Assembly (NCBI GenBank): GCA_017301975.1
Contig: JAFLEI010000001.1
Location: 186,001-250,000 of the forward strand
Direction: 5' to 3'
DNA: 64,000 nucleotides
Source: Verrucomicrobiota bacterium
GTDB lineage: Bacteria > Verrucomicrobiota > Verrucomicrobiia > Verrucomicrobiales > Verrucomicrobiaceae
A model generated the notes under the pieces. The model was given only the letters and a program-made list of their open reading frames with translations. It ran no database searches and was not told where the DNA came from. Every line of letters starts with the position of its first letter. Position 1 is the stretch's first letter. The position numbers were made by a program, and so were the translations under genes. Below, in pieces: positions 50,784-59,141 of the stretch.

Positions 50784-52181
50784 ATGACTCCTTTGCTTGC
50801 CAATGCTTCTGCCGAACTCGTACGCGAGTGGAGTTTCACCGCTGGTGAAATCTTCTGGCAGGCCGTCATCGTGCTGGCCATCGTACTGCTCAACGCCTTC
50901 TTTGTGGCGGCTGAGTTTGCGATCGTCAAAGTGAGGGACAGCCAGCTCACGGCCGCGATCGAAGACGGCACGCGTGGGGCCAAGTTCGCGCAGACCGTGA
51001 CGCGCAATCTGGACGCCTACCTCTCTGCCGGGCAGCTGGGCATCACGCTGACGAGCATCGCCCTGGGTATTTTCGGCGAGCCGTTTGTCGCCGTCGTCGT
51101 GCAACCGATGCTATTCAAAATCGGCATCGTCAGCGAGACCGTCATTCGCTGGACGTCCATAGGCATCGCCTATGCCATCGTCACCTACTTGCACGTCGTT
51201 CTGGGAGAGCAGACGCCCAAGGTTCTCGCCATTCGCAAATCCATGCAAACCGCGCTGTTGATCGCGCGGCCGCTGCACTTGTTTTACATCGTGCTGAAGC
51301 CCGCGATCTGGATTCTCAGCGCGAGCACGAACCTCGTCCTTCGTTTCCTGGGCATCACGGCCGTTTCCGAGCACGAGATCGCCCACTCCGAAGAAGAGCT
51401 GCGGCACATCGTGGCTGAAAGCCAGAAATCCAAGGAGGTGACCGAAACCGAGAAGGACATCCTGCTCAACGCCCTCGCCCTCAATGACCGCTGCGTGCGT
51501 GATGTGATGACGCCGCGCAACCAGGTGGTCTCGCTTGATGCGGATGAAACCTTTGAGGCCAATCTCAAGATCGCCATCGATTCCAAGCACACGCGCTATC
51601 CGCTTGTTGAGGGGCATCTGGACCACGCCATCGGCACCATTCACATCAAAGATCTGCTCAGCCTCATCGGTCAACCGCAACCTGATCTGCGCAAAATCAA
51701 GCGCGAGCTGCAGATGGTGCCGGAGATGATGCCCATCGACAAGCTGCTGCGCTTCTTCCTCGACAAGCACGTGCATGTGGCCCTCGCCGTGGATGAATTC
51801 GGCGGTGCCGTGGGCATTGTGACACTCGACAACGTGCTGGAGGAAATCGTGGGTGACATTCAGGACGAATTCGACCATGAAGTCAGCGAATTCCGCCGCA
51901 TCAACGACAACGAGTTCACCGTCGAGGGTACCTACAATCTCTACGAACTGGCAGACCAGACCGGCATCGATCTCGACAGCGACGAAGTCACCACCATCGG
52001 CGGTTATGTCACGCACCTTCTCGGCCATCTGCCCAAGGTGGGTGAAAAAGTGGTGATCGAAGAGTATGAGGTGACCACCACCAAGGCGGACCTCCGGCGT
52101 GTTCTGCAGCTGCACTTCAAGCGTCTTTCCACCGTGGCGGAAGAAGCCGCTGCGGCTAACGCTGCGCCGGAAGGCGTGTGA
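50784..52181 (+). CDS. CNNM/CorC-family membrane protein with CBS domains
   Basis: The 465-residue protein has an N-terminal CNNM (DUF21) membrane domain of about four helices, with AEFAIVKVRDSQL at about residues 43-55 and the GEQTPKVLAIRK block near 145, then paired CBS domains (about 220-350; VMTPRNQVVSLDAD, HTRYPLVEGHLDHAIGTIHIKDLL, ALAVDEFGGAVGIVTLDNVLEEIVGDI) and a C-terminal CorC_HlyC domain. Family members export magnesium or cobalt; older names call them haemolysin C-like. Length and domain order are normal. It ends the small rpsN-linked group. Confidence 0.92.
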   Translation: MTPLLANASAELVREWSFTAGEIFWQAVIVLAIVLLNAFFVAAEFAIVKVRDSQLTAAIEDGTRGAKFAQTVTRNLDAYLSAGQLGITLTSIALGIFGEPFVAVVVQPMLFKIGIVSETVIRWTSIGIAYAIVTYLHVVLGEQTPKVLAIRKSMQTALLIARPLHLFYIVLKPAIWILSASTNLVLRFLGITAVSEHEIAHSEEELRHIVAESQKSKEVTETEKDILLNALALNDRCVRDVMTPRNQVVSLDADETFEANLKIAIDSKHTRYPLVEGHLDHAIGTIHIKDLLSLIGQPQPDLRKIKRELQMVPEMMPIDKLLRFFLDKHVHVALAVDEFGGAVGIVTLDNVLEEIVGDIQDEFDHEVSEFRRINDNEFTVEGTYNLYELADQTGIDLDSDEVTTIGGYVTHLLGHLPKVGEKVVIEEYEVTTTKADLRRVLQLHFKRLSTVAEEAAAANAAPEGV

Positions 52182-52294
52182 GGTGATTCAAACCGCAATG
52201 CGCATGCAGCAGGTGAGTGCAATGCAACGAGATTGAGAGCAGGTGATGACAGACCTGGCCGTTGGTCCGCTGATGCGTCACGATTAAGTGGAAT

Positions 52295-52307
52295 ACGTCT
52301 CAGACGT
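52295..52307. promoter_or_regulatory. 6-1-6 inverted repeat before the DUF4838 gene
   Basis: ACGTCT-C-AGACGT is a perfect 6-1-6 inverted repeat 68 bp before the DUF4838 gene, in a 193-bp gap otherwise without features. Its place is right for an operator; the binding protein is unknown. Confidence 0.4.
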
Positions 52308-52374
52308 TTAAGAAAGGCACCGCACGCGCTGACGTTTGCATGAGTTCCCAATCCTCACCGCACACGTCTTCCCC

Positions 52375-54990
52375 ATGCGCCTGCTCTCCTTACTCGTTTG
52401 GTTTTCTGCCCTCGCGGTCACCGCCCTCAGTCAAACGAAGGTCAATGACGATGAGCCGGAAGACATGATTCTCGGGTTTCGCGGCAGGTCGAAGTATCAG
52501 ATCGTGGTGCCGGATATGGCAGCGAACACGGCAGCGGAGTCCTCGGTGACGCGGGCGGCGGATCTGCTGCAGCAGGCGTTTGCGGCGAACAAGATCGCCC
52601 TTGAGGTGGTAGCCAGTGAGTCGGAGGTTGATGCGGCGCGCCCGGCCTTCTATCTGGGGGCGACGAAATTTGCGGAGGCAAATGGGGTGGACATGACGAA
52701 GGCTAGCGGCTGGAGCTATGCGCACAAGGTCGTTGGGGCGAATGTCATCATCGCCGGGCATGACGAACCTGACGCGCTCGTTGGCAAGCGCGCCGACGGG
52801 AAGGAGAAAGCGCGGCCGTTTGAAGGCACGCTGTTTGGCGTGGCGGAGTTTGTGCATCGTTATGTGGGCGCACGGTTTCTTTCGCCGGATGAATCGGGGA
52901 CGACGTTTGTGCCGCAGTCGATCATTCATGTGCCACCGTCCCTTGATGTGAGGAGCGCGCCGCATTTCATGGAGCACGACATGCGCGATGGGGAGGAGCT
53001 GTTTTACACCGCGAACCATGCCCGCCGCTTCACGCGCATCTGGTCGCGTTTCGGGCATCAGCATCCATCGGCGGTGCCGATCAAGGAGTACGGCAAGGCG
53101 CATCCTGAATACTTCATCCTTGCGGGCGGAGTTCGGCAGCCGGAGCTCTCGGCGGGGGACGGGCAGCTCTGCCTCTCGAACGCGGCGGTGCGTGAGCTGA
53201 TTTACAAGCACATCCTCGCGCGTTGTGATGACGGCTTTGACATCGTGGAACTCGGACAGGCAGATGGCTTCCGCCCCTGCCAGTGCCAGGAATGCGCGCA
53301 GTTGTATGGCGTTAAACCGACGACGAAGCCGGAGGACGGCATCGCTTTTCACAATGACCATGCCTGGGGCGAGAAGCTCTGGATCATGCACCGGGACATG
53401 GCGCTGCGGCTCCTGAAGGACCGGCCCGGCAAAAAAATCATGATGACCTCCTACGGTCCCACGATCCAGCCGCCGCAGACCTTCCGCGAATTTCCGGAGA
53501 ACACGATCATCGAGATGATGCACTCCGACGCGGAAGCGTTTGCCACGTGGCAGCAGCTCAAGGTGCCGGGCGGGTTCTCGGCGTATCTTTACAACTGGGG
53601 CAACTTCCACCTCGTGGGCCTCACGCCGCTGACGACCGTGGGCATGATCGCGGAGCAGAACCGTCTGCTGGTGAGCAACAACGTACACTCCGTGCAGGTG
53701 AATGGCAGCCCCGGAACCGGCCAGTGGGGTCTCGAAGGACCCAACATCTATGTGTATCTGCGGCTCGGCATTGATCCCACCACCCAGAGTGCGGGGCAGC
53801 TTTTCGACGAGTATTTGCAGGCGGCCTTTCGCGAGTGTGAAAACCCGATGCGGCGCTTTTTCACCAACCTGCAAAAGCGCGTGGAGCTGTGGCAGACGAT
53901 CCGTAATTTCGCATATCAATCGGGCCGTGATCCCATTTTCGCGTTGGGCACGCTGTGGCCCCCCGATGTGATCAGCTCCCTGGAGGAGGATTTGTCCACA
54001 GCAGAGAGCAGCGTACAACTGCCCGAGGTGAGGCGCAGGCTCGACATGGTGCGCTACGAGTTTGATTTCCTCAAGCACCTGGCCCTCGTGGTGAATGCCT
54101 GGCGCAATCATCAGGCCATGAACAACGCGGCGTCGATCACCCAGCTGCTTGACGCCATTGATGCGCGGAACGCCTTCATCGCTGGCATTGCGAATGGCGA
54201 TGCGAAGTATCCGAAAAAGAAAAACCCCACGTATCGTTTCGCCAAAGAGAACGACCTGAAGTACGCGGGCCGCTATCTGGACCGCGCACCGTTCAACTGG
54301 GACACCGCGAAGATGCGGGCCAGTCCCGACGCCCTGCTTCAAAAAAGCCCGTCGCTCGCCATTGCGCGTGTGAGCGGGCCGCTCACGCTCGACTCGCCGC
54401 ATTGGGCGAAAGCCGAGGCACATGCGCTGCTGCCGAGCGGAAGTGCTGAAAAATTGCAGGCGCCCACGAGCTTTCAGGTGCTTTGCGATGACGCAAATCT
54501 CTATGTGCGTGTCAGCGGCGAACAGCCAGCGGACAAGATGAACTTCGCGCCACGCGGTCACGATGCCGAGCTGTGGCTGCAGGAGAGCATTGTCATCAAC
54601 GTGTCCCCTGCCGGTGATCGCGCCCGCTACTTTTACTTTGCTTATGAGCCGGAGACCACCTCATTCAACGAGGCGGAGCACGGCTTCATCGCCGACTACC
54701 TGCACCCGCGCTACGGGTGGAATGACGAGAGCTGGAATGGTGCCTGGTCCTTTGAAACCAAGCTGGTGCCTGGGAAGAGCCGCTGGGAATCCATGGCCGT
54801 CATTCCCTTCGATACGCTGCGCGCCAAGCCGCCAAAGTCCGGAGACACCTGGTATGTGAATGTCGGCCGCGTACACTTCCTTGATGCCGCAGGCAAAAAA
54901 GGCAGCCGCGAATTCTCCGCCTGGACCGGCAAGCTCAATGCCTCGCACATTCCCGGGGATGCATCCTTCGGCAAAGCCACCTTCAAATGA
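52375..54990 (+). CDS. Large exported DUF4838-domain protein with carbohydrate-binding-like end
   Basis: The ATG at 52375 gives 871 residues with a signal peptide. An N-terminal part resembles glycoside-hydrolase-20b/67-like N-domains (about residues 40-180). The DUF4838 domain (about 200-520) shows the hallmark DIVELGQADGFRPCQCQEC, with acidic residues and cysteines, and a long helical part follows. The last 200 residues look like a CBM9-type beta-sandwich (FQVLCDDANLYVRVSGEQP, DAELWLQESIVINVSP). DUF4838 proteins occur in polysaccharide-utilisation loci and are suspected glycosidases related to alpha-glucuronidase folds, but no reaction is proven. A TPR gene follows after 7 bp. Confidence 0.87.
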   Translation: MRLLSLLVWFSALAVTALSQTKVNDDEPEDMILGFRGRSKYQIVVPDMAANTAAESSVTRAADLLQQAFAANKIALEVVASESEVDAARPAFYLGATKFAEANGVDMTKASGWSYAHKVVGANVIIAGHDEPDALVGKRADGKEKARPFEGTLFGVAEFVHRYVGARFLSPDESGTTFVPQSIIHVPPSLDVRSAPHFMEHDMRDGEELFYTANHARRFTRIWSRFGHQHPSAVPIKEYGKAHPEYFILAGGVRQPELSAGDGQLCLSNAAVRELIYKHILARCDDGFDIVELGQADGFRPCQCQECAQLYGVKPTTKPEDGIAFHNDHAWGEKLWIMHRDMALRLLKDRPGKKIMMTSYGPTIQPPQTFREFPENTIIEMMHSDAEAFATWQQLKVPGGFSAYLYNWGNFHLVGLTPLTTVGMIAEQNRLLVSNNVHSVQVNGSPGTGQWGLEGPNIYVYLRLGIDPTTQSAGQLFDEYLQAAFRECENPMRRFFTNLQKRVELWQTIRNFAYQSGRDPIFALGTLWPPDVISSLEEDLSTAESSVQLPEVRRRLDMVRYEFDFLKHLALVVNAWRNHQAMNNAASITQLLDAIDARNAFIAGIANGDAKYPKKKNPTYRFAKENDLKYAGRYLDRAPFNWDTAKMRASPDALLQKSPSLAIARVSGPLTLDSPHWAKAEAHALLPSGSAEKLQAPTSFQVLCDDANLYVRVSGEQPADKMNFAPRGHDAELWLQESIVINVSPAGDRARYFYFAYEPETTSFNEAEHGFIADYLHPRYGWNDESWNGAWSFETKLVPGKSRWESMAVIPFDTLRAKPPKSGDTWYVNVGRVHFLDAAGKKGSREFSAWTGKLNASHIPGDASFGKATFK

Positions 54991-54997
54991 TCCTCTC

Positions 54998-55873
54998 ATG
55001 ACTCGAATCATCATCACCGCCACCGCACTCGCATGGCTCGGCGTCTCCGCGCAGGCCATTGACTACACCCAGTTCAGCGCGGCGAAGCGGCTGCGTGCGG
55101 ACAAGCGTTACGACGAGGCCATTCAGAAGCTCGAAGGGATGGCGGCGAAGACCGACGAGGCGGGAGAGAACTTCACGTATCTCGACTTCGCTATCGAGAT
55201 TGCGGTCAAGTCACTGAAGGACGAAAAACGGGCGCTCGCCCTTGCGGCTGCGGTCAAGGACGCCGCGCATCGTGATTTCGCGAAGCTGAACGTGCTCGCC
55301 GACTTCGAACGCTATGATGACGCTCTCGCGTCCGTTCAGGGCAAGGACATCGATGCATGGCCTGTGCGCTGTCGCAGTCAGGCGCACAGCATTCTCGCCG
55401 GGATTTATCATGCGAAGAAGGACGCCGCTGCGGAGCTGCTGCAATGGCAGATGACTGCGGACGCACCCGGTGCCGAGGTGGGGGTGCGCGGGCGTGCGCT
55501 GTGCGAATTGGGAAGGCTGCAGCTCAAGCAAGGCAAAGTCAAAGAAGCCGAAGAGCAGTTCCGCCGGGCGATCCAGGTCACCTCCGCGAATTACGCGTGG
55601 CGGGTGGAGAGCCTCGTCGCACTCTCGCGTCTGCTCATTGAAAGCCAGCGTGGCCGGGAAGCCGTGAAGGCTTTTGATGGCACCGATTTCACCCAAGTCA
55701 CCAGCCTCACCTCCCGGGCCAATCTCATCGAGGCCTATGCCCGGGCGCTCCTTGCCGTCGGCAGAAAAATCAAGGCCATCGAGACCTTTGATCAACTGCT
55801 TCAGCTCGACATCCCCGCCGAGTGGAAGGACCGCATCAACAAGGAACTCGATCAGATGGCGGAGACGTTTTGA
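54998..55873 (+). CDS. Exported TPR-type protein, unknown
   Basis: The 291-residue protein has a signal peptide (MTRIIITATALAWLGVSAQA) and helical repeats: AAKRLRADKRYDEAIQKLEGMA, ELGRLQLKQGKVKEAEEQFRRAIQV and ALSRLLIESQRGREAVKAFDG, with a further one ending IKAIETFDQLLQLDIPAEW. It should act as a periplasmic scaffold. It begins 7 bp after the DUF4838 gene and is almost certainly in one operon with it. The long upstream frame from 54860 lies inside DUF4838 and was rejected. It is convergent with the aldolase gene 3 bp away. Confidence 0.82.
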   Translation: MTRIIITATALAWLGVSAQAIDYTQFSAAKRLRADKRYDEAIQKLEGMAAKTDEAGENFTYLDFAIEIAVKSLKDEKRALALAAAVKDAAHRDFAKLNVLADFERYDDALASVQGKDIDAWPVRCRSQAHSILAGIYHAKKDAAAELLQWQMTADAPGAEVGVRGRALCELGRLQLKQGKVKEAEEQFRRAIQVTSANYAWRVESLVALSRLLIESQRGREAVKAFDGTDFTQVTSLTSRANLIEAYARALLAVGRKIKAIETFDQLLQLDIPAEWKDRINKELDQMAETF

Positions 55874-55876
55874 TCT

Positions 55877-56911
55877 TCATACGAAAGCCGCCGCATCCGC
55901 CACAAACGCATCCACATCCGCCTCCGTGGTGCGCCATGAGCACATCAGACGTGAGCCGCCGCCGATGAAGCTGTAGAAAATCCAGCCCCGCTCCTTGAGG
56001 CCTTCCTTCATCCGGTCCGGCAGCTTGGCAAACACGGCATTGGCATCCACCGGGTAGAGAATCTGCACGCCTGGCAGATGGCCGAGTGAATCCGAGAGAC
56101 GTCTAGCAAGGGAGTTGCCGTTTTGCGCATGCCTGCGCCAGGTTTCATCACTCAGAATGCGCAGCCACTGAGCTGAGATGAAACGCATCTTGGAGCACAG
56201 CTGCCCCGCCTGCTTGCAGCGGTAGGAAAATTCCTGCGACAGCTCCTTGTTGAAGAAGACCACAGCTTCGGTCACCGCCATGCCGAGCTTGGTGCCGCCG
56301 CAGCACAGAACGTCCACCCCGGCGCGCCAGGTGATGTCAGCGGGTGCGCAGTTCAATCCGGTCAGCGCATTGAAGAACCGCGCTCCATCCATGTGAATCG
56401 ACAGGCCATGCTGTTTCGCGACAGTGCCAAGGCCCTTGACCTCGCCCGGGCGGTACACCGTGCCCAGTTCCGTGCTCTGGCTGATGCTCAGGGCACGGGG
56501 CTTGGGGAAATGCACGTCGCTGCGGCTGGTCGCCAGACGAATGACATCAGCAGGATCAAGCTTTCCCAGCGGACTGCGGGCGAGCAGGATCTTCGAGCCG
56601 TGGCTGAAGAATTCGGGCGCACCGCATTCATCCGTCTCCACGTGTGCCTCCTGGGCGGTGATGATGCTGTGGTAGCTTTGGCACAGCGTGGCGAGCGAGA
56701 GCGAGTTCGCCGCCGTGCCATTGAAGACAAAGTACACATCGCAGTCGGTCTCGAAAAACTGACGGAACATTTCGCAGGCTTCAGCGGTGGTCGAGTCTGC
56801 CCCATAACTGGGTTGATAGCCTGCATTGGCCTCTTCCAGCCCCTGCCAGGCTTCAGGACAAATGCCGGACGTGTTGTCCGAGGCGAAGTGGTATTTCAGT
56901 TCAGCGCTCAT
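55877..56911 (-). CDS. Low-specificity threonine aldolase (PLP, fold type I)
   Basis: The enzyme cleaves L-threonine or L-allo-threonine to glycine and acetaldehyde. The 344-residue product shows FASDNTSGICPEAWQGLEEAN at the N-terminus, AHVETDECGAPEFF, IHMDGARFFNAL with the PLP-ring aspartate, and the Schiff-base lysine K208 in CCGGTKLG. Length is normal. The start at 56911 overlaps the stop of the MauE-like gene (ATGA). It is the last of four tightly packed genes on this strand; its link to the acyltransferase-like genes upstream is not obvious. Confidence 0.92.
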   Translation of the reverse strand: MSAELKYHFASDNTSGICPEAWQGLEEANAGYQPSYGADSTTAEACEMFRQFFETDCDVYFVFNGTAANSLSLATLCQSYHSIITAQEAHVETDECGAPEFFSHGSKILLARSPLGKLDPADVIRLATSRSDVHFPKPRALSISQSTELGTVYRPGEVKGLGTVAKQHGLSIHMDGARFFNALTGLNCAPADITWRAGVDVLCCGGTKLGMAVTEAVVFFNKELSQEFSYRCKQAGQLCSKMRFISAQWLRILSDETWRRHAQNGNSLARRLSDSLGHLPGVQILYPVDANAVFAKLPDRMKEGLKERGWIFYSFIGGGSRLMCSWRTTEADVDAFVADAAAFV

Positions 56912-57318
56912 GCTTTGACTTTCGGCTTTCCATGCCATGCGAGCACGATCCCTGCGAGGAGCAGCAGCAGATCACGCAGGATGAGATCGCGGTAGTTGGA
57001 AGTGGCGTCTGCGTGGCCGAAGCAGCCGCAGCGGATGTCGATGCCGCGCCACCATGAGATGCTGATGGCCACCAGAAAAATCAGCAGCGAGCCATTCAAG
57101 ATCAGCAGGCCGCCGGAACGCAGCAGGCCGCTCATCACGGCCAGTCCCGCAAAGATTTCCAGCCACGGGAGGCCCATGGCGAGCCACGCAGCCCAGGGAT
57201 CTCCCAGCAGATCGAAGCTGCGGATGTCATCGAGAAAGGACATCGGATCCGCCACCTTCAGAATCCCCGCGTACACAAAGACGCCGCCGAAAAAGAAGTG
57301 AAGGAGAAGTCGCAGCAT
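56908..57318 (-). CDS. MauE/DoxX-family membrane protein
   Basis: The 136-residue protein has four helices (LHFFFGGVFVYAGILKVADP, LAMGLPWLEIFAGLAVMSGLL, LILNGSLLIFLVAISISWW, DLILRDLLLLLAGIVLAW) and the RCGCFG motif characteristic of the MauE branch of DoxX-like proteins, proposed to help disulfide or redox steps in the membrane. The start at 57318 is 13 bp after the previous gene's stop; the larger frame to 57513 reads through that gene. Its own stop overlaps the aldolase start. Confidence 0.87.
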   Translation of the reverse strand: MLRLLLHFFFGGVFVYAGILKVADPMSFLDDIRSFDLLGDPWAAWLAMGLPWLEIFAGLAVMSGLLRSGGLLILNGSLLIFLVAISISWWRGIDIRCGCFGHADATSNYRDLILRDLLLLLAGIVLAWHGKPKVKA

Positions 57319-57331
57319 GAGTTCGCCAAAC

Positions 57332-58360
57332 TTACGGCACCAGTTCCGCCATCGGCAACAAAATGATGACCAGCTTCTTGTCTTCGTGGCTTTCTCCCGG
57401 AACCGGCATGTCCCGCACATCCAGGGGGCGTCCCAGCAAGGTGGCAAGCTGCGTGGCAAAACCGGCATCCGGCCTCTGACCGCCGCCGCCAAAGCTGAGC
57501 TGCGCATCATCATACACGCGCATCAGCTCGCCTCCGTGCAGCACGATGGGGGATTTGTCGCTCGGCGGGATGCCTTGGATTGAAACCAGGTCTGCCTCTT
57601 CCTCGCCCAGCAGGCTGGGGGCATGCAGCGGATCAAGCCTGCGAGCCAGGTCGCCCGCATCCGTTTGCGAGAGAATGTGGGCATTGATCACAGGCGTCTC
57701 CGGACTGCTCAGACGCGGCAGCTTTTCATGCACATGCTTGTAGACCGCCAGAGCCACCGCTTTCATGGCCTCGGGTGTCCAGTGGCTGTCATGTGAGAAA
57801 AACACCGGCTGCCTGTCACGGAAATCCCACAGCGCCTTGGTCATGTCCATCACATCGACGCCGGCCGCTTTCAATTCAGCCAGTCTGCCCGCCTCACCTT
57901 TCAAACGTACGACGTCCAGGTAGCGACCCGGCCGGATCTGTTCTGGATAAAGCGTGGCACGGTCCGGAACCGCGACCACCAGCAGCGGCGTGTCCTGCGC
58001 CTTCAACTGTGCCGCCAGCTTGATCAATCCAGTCTGCACGTCGTTGGCCGGGCGTCTGGCATGGGCCAGGCGGTCGAGCTCACGCTGGTCAAACAGCCAG
58101 CCTTCACGCCCGAGATACACGTTTTGGTTGCCTTCGTTCAAGCTATGCATCAGCAGCCATTGCATGCCGCTGCGCACTGTGGCCGCCGCCAGATTGGTCT
58201 TGGAAGATGTGAACCAGGAGGTCGCCTCAAACAGCAGTGGCACGGCCAGCAGCAGGACAAACACACGGATGATGTTCCGTGCCGCCTTGAGGCTCAGCTC
58301 CGGCTCGGGCGGCACCACGGTCCGCTTCGCAGGGTCGATTCGTGGAAGCGTTGGTTTCAT
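57332..58360 (-). CDS. AlgJ/AlgX-like SGNH-type O-acetyltransferase component
   Basis: The 342-residue protein has one membrane helix (about residues 28-48, IIRVFVLLLAVPLLFEATSWF) and a periplasmic SGNH-like domain as in AlgJ, AlgX and PatB-type proteins that transfer acetyl groups to polysaccharides. Landmarks are NVYLGREGWLFDQRELDRL, TPLLVVAVPDRATLYPE, and VFFSHDSHWTPEAMKAVAL, the counterpart of the catalytic D-x-H block. A nucleophile GDSF-type motif is not clearly seen. The start at 58360 overlaps the stop of the AlgI-like gene (ATGA), so the two proteins are expected to work together on the same exported glycan. Confidence 0.8.
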   Translation of the reverse strand: MKPTLPRIDPAKRTVVPPEPELSLKAARNIIRVFVLLLAVPLLFEATSWFTSSKTNLAAATVRSGMQWLLMHSLNEGNQNVYLGREGWLFDQRELDRLAHARRPANDVQTGLIKLAAQLKAQDTPLLVVAVPDRATLYPEQIRPGRYLDVVRLKGEAGRLAELKAAGVDVMDMTKALWDFRDRQPVFFSHDSHWTPEAMKAVALAVYKHVHEKLPRLSSPETPVINAHILSQTDAGDLARRLDPLHAPSLLGEEEADLVSIQGIPPSDKSPIVLHGGELMRVYDDAQLSFGGGGQRPDAGFATQLATLLGRPLDVRDMPVPGESHEDKKLVIILLPMAELVP

Positions 58361-59085
58361 GACATGGGAGCGGCATGCGTCCAGAGCATCGCCACGGCAA
58401 AGGTGAAAATGAGAAGGCAGATCGTCGCCTTCCACGGCGCCGGTTCACGCAGAAAATCACGCGAGTGCGGCAGGCCGATGAGGCAGACCAGTCCGGCGAA
58501 AATGGTAAGGACATTGAAATCCGTCCGCACCCGCGCCTGCTGCAGCAACGTGGCGACCGACAGGGGAGGCGGCGCATACAGCGCCTTCAGGTGCAGCCAG
58601 GTGTCGCCAAATGAAGCCGTTTGCACCAGCGCTCCGATCACGGTGATGACTAGCAGGAACCCAATCAGCCGCACCCATTTCCCCTGGGTGAAGCGCCGCA
58701 GCGTCAGTACTTCCTGCACCTGCTCCGCCACCCTGAATCCCAACATGCCACCCGCTCCGGCGATCACATCGCCAGCGGCTGTGCAGGCAAAATGCAGGCT
58801 GAGAAGCAGCCCCAGAAACCCCATCCAAGCCACGCTGGTGCCCAGGCTTTCCGGTCCGCCGCCGAACACGACTGTGGCAAGATGCCAGAGGGGATTGACC
58901 AGAAGCACCCATTTGCCAATTCCGAGGCAGAAGCGCGTGATTCCATTCGCCACGTCCGTTGCGGCCGGTCGTGGTTTGACATACAGGCGCACCGCCAGAG
59001 AGACGGGCAGAAGCACAAACAGCAGATGGTGGAGACTGATCAGCACAAGTATGGAGATGGCGATAGCAAGACGCCCGTCAATCAT
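58357..59085 (-). CDS. Short AlgI/MBOAT-like membrane protein lacking the catalytic segment
   Basis: The 242-residue protein has about six helices. Its central part aligns by eye with AlgI-type MBOAT acyltransferases: ITRFCLGIGKWVLLVNPLWHL matches the region before the active site, and LHFACTAAGDVIAGAGGMLGFRV matches the DFSGYSD-x-GFRFPEN block. The following section of about 150-200 residues with the LRDYLYIPLGG and GLWHG (catalytic His) motifs is missing, and the end (SFGDTWLHLKALYA) resembles AlgI's C-terminal part. So this looks like an AlgI reduced by internal loss, perhaps an acetyl-donor-handling partner without catalysis. It is translationally coupled to the AlgJ/AlgX-like gene. The assignment is by inspection only. 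Confidence 0.65.
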   Translation of the reverse strand: MIDGRLAIAISILVLISLHHLLFVLLPVSLAVRLYVKPRPAATDVANGITRFCLGIGKWVLLVNPLWHLATVVFGGGPESLGTSVAWMGFLGLLLSLHFACTAAGDVIAGAGGMLGFRVAEQVQEVLTLRRFTQGKWVRLIGFLLVITVIGALVQTASFGDTWLHLKALYAPPPLSVATLLQQARVRTDFNVLTIFAGLVCLIGLPHSRDFLREPAPWKATICLLIFTFAVAMLWTHAAPMS

Positions 59086-59141
59086 GGAATCTTGGGTGCA
59101 TTGCTGACAGTTTGAGGCGTGTGGCATCGTTTGCCGCTGCC

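Noticed and set aside
52390-54561. A 723-codon reverse-strand frame inside the DUF4838 gene
   Set aside because: It is Arg/His/Gly-rich, has no motif and lies wholly antisense to a gene with clear domains.
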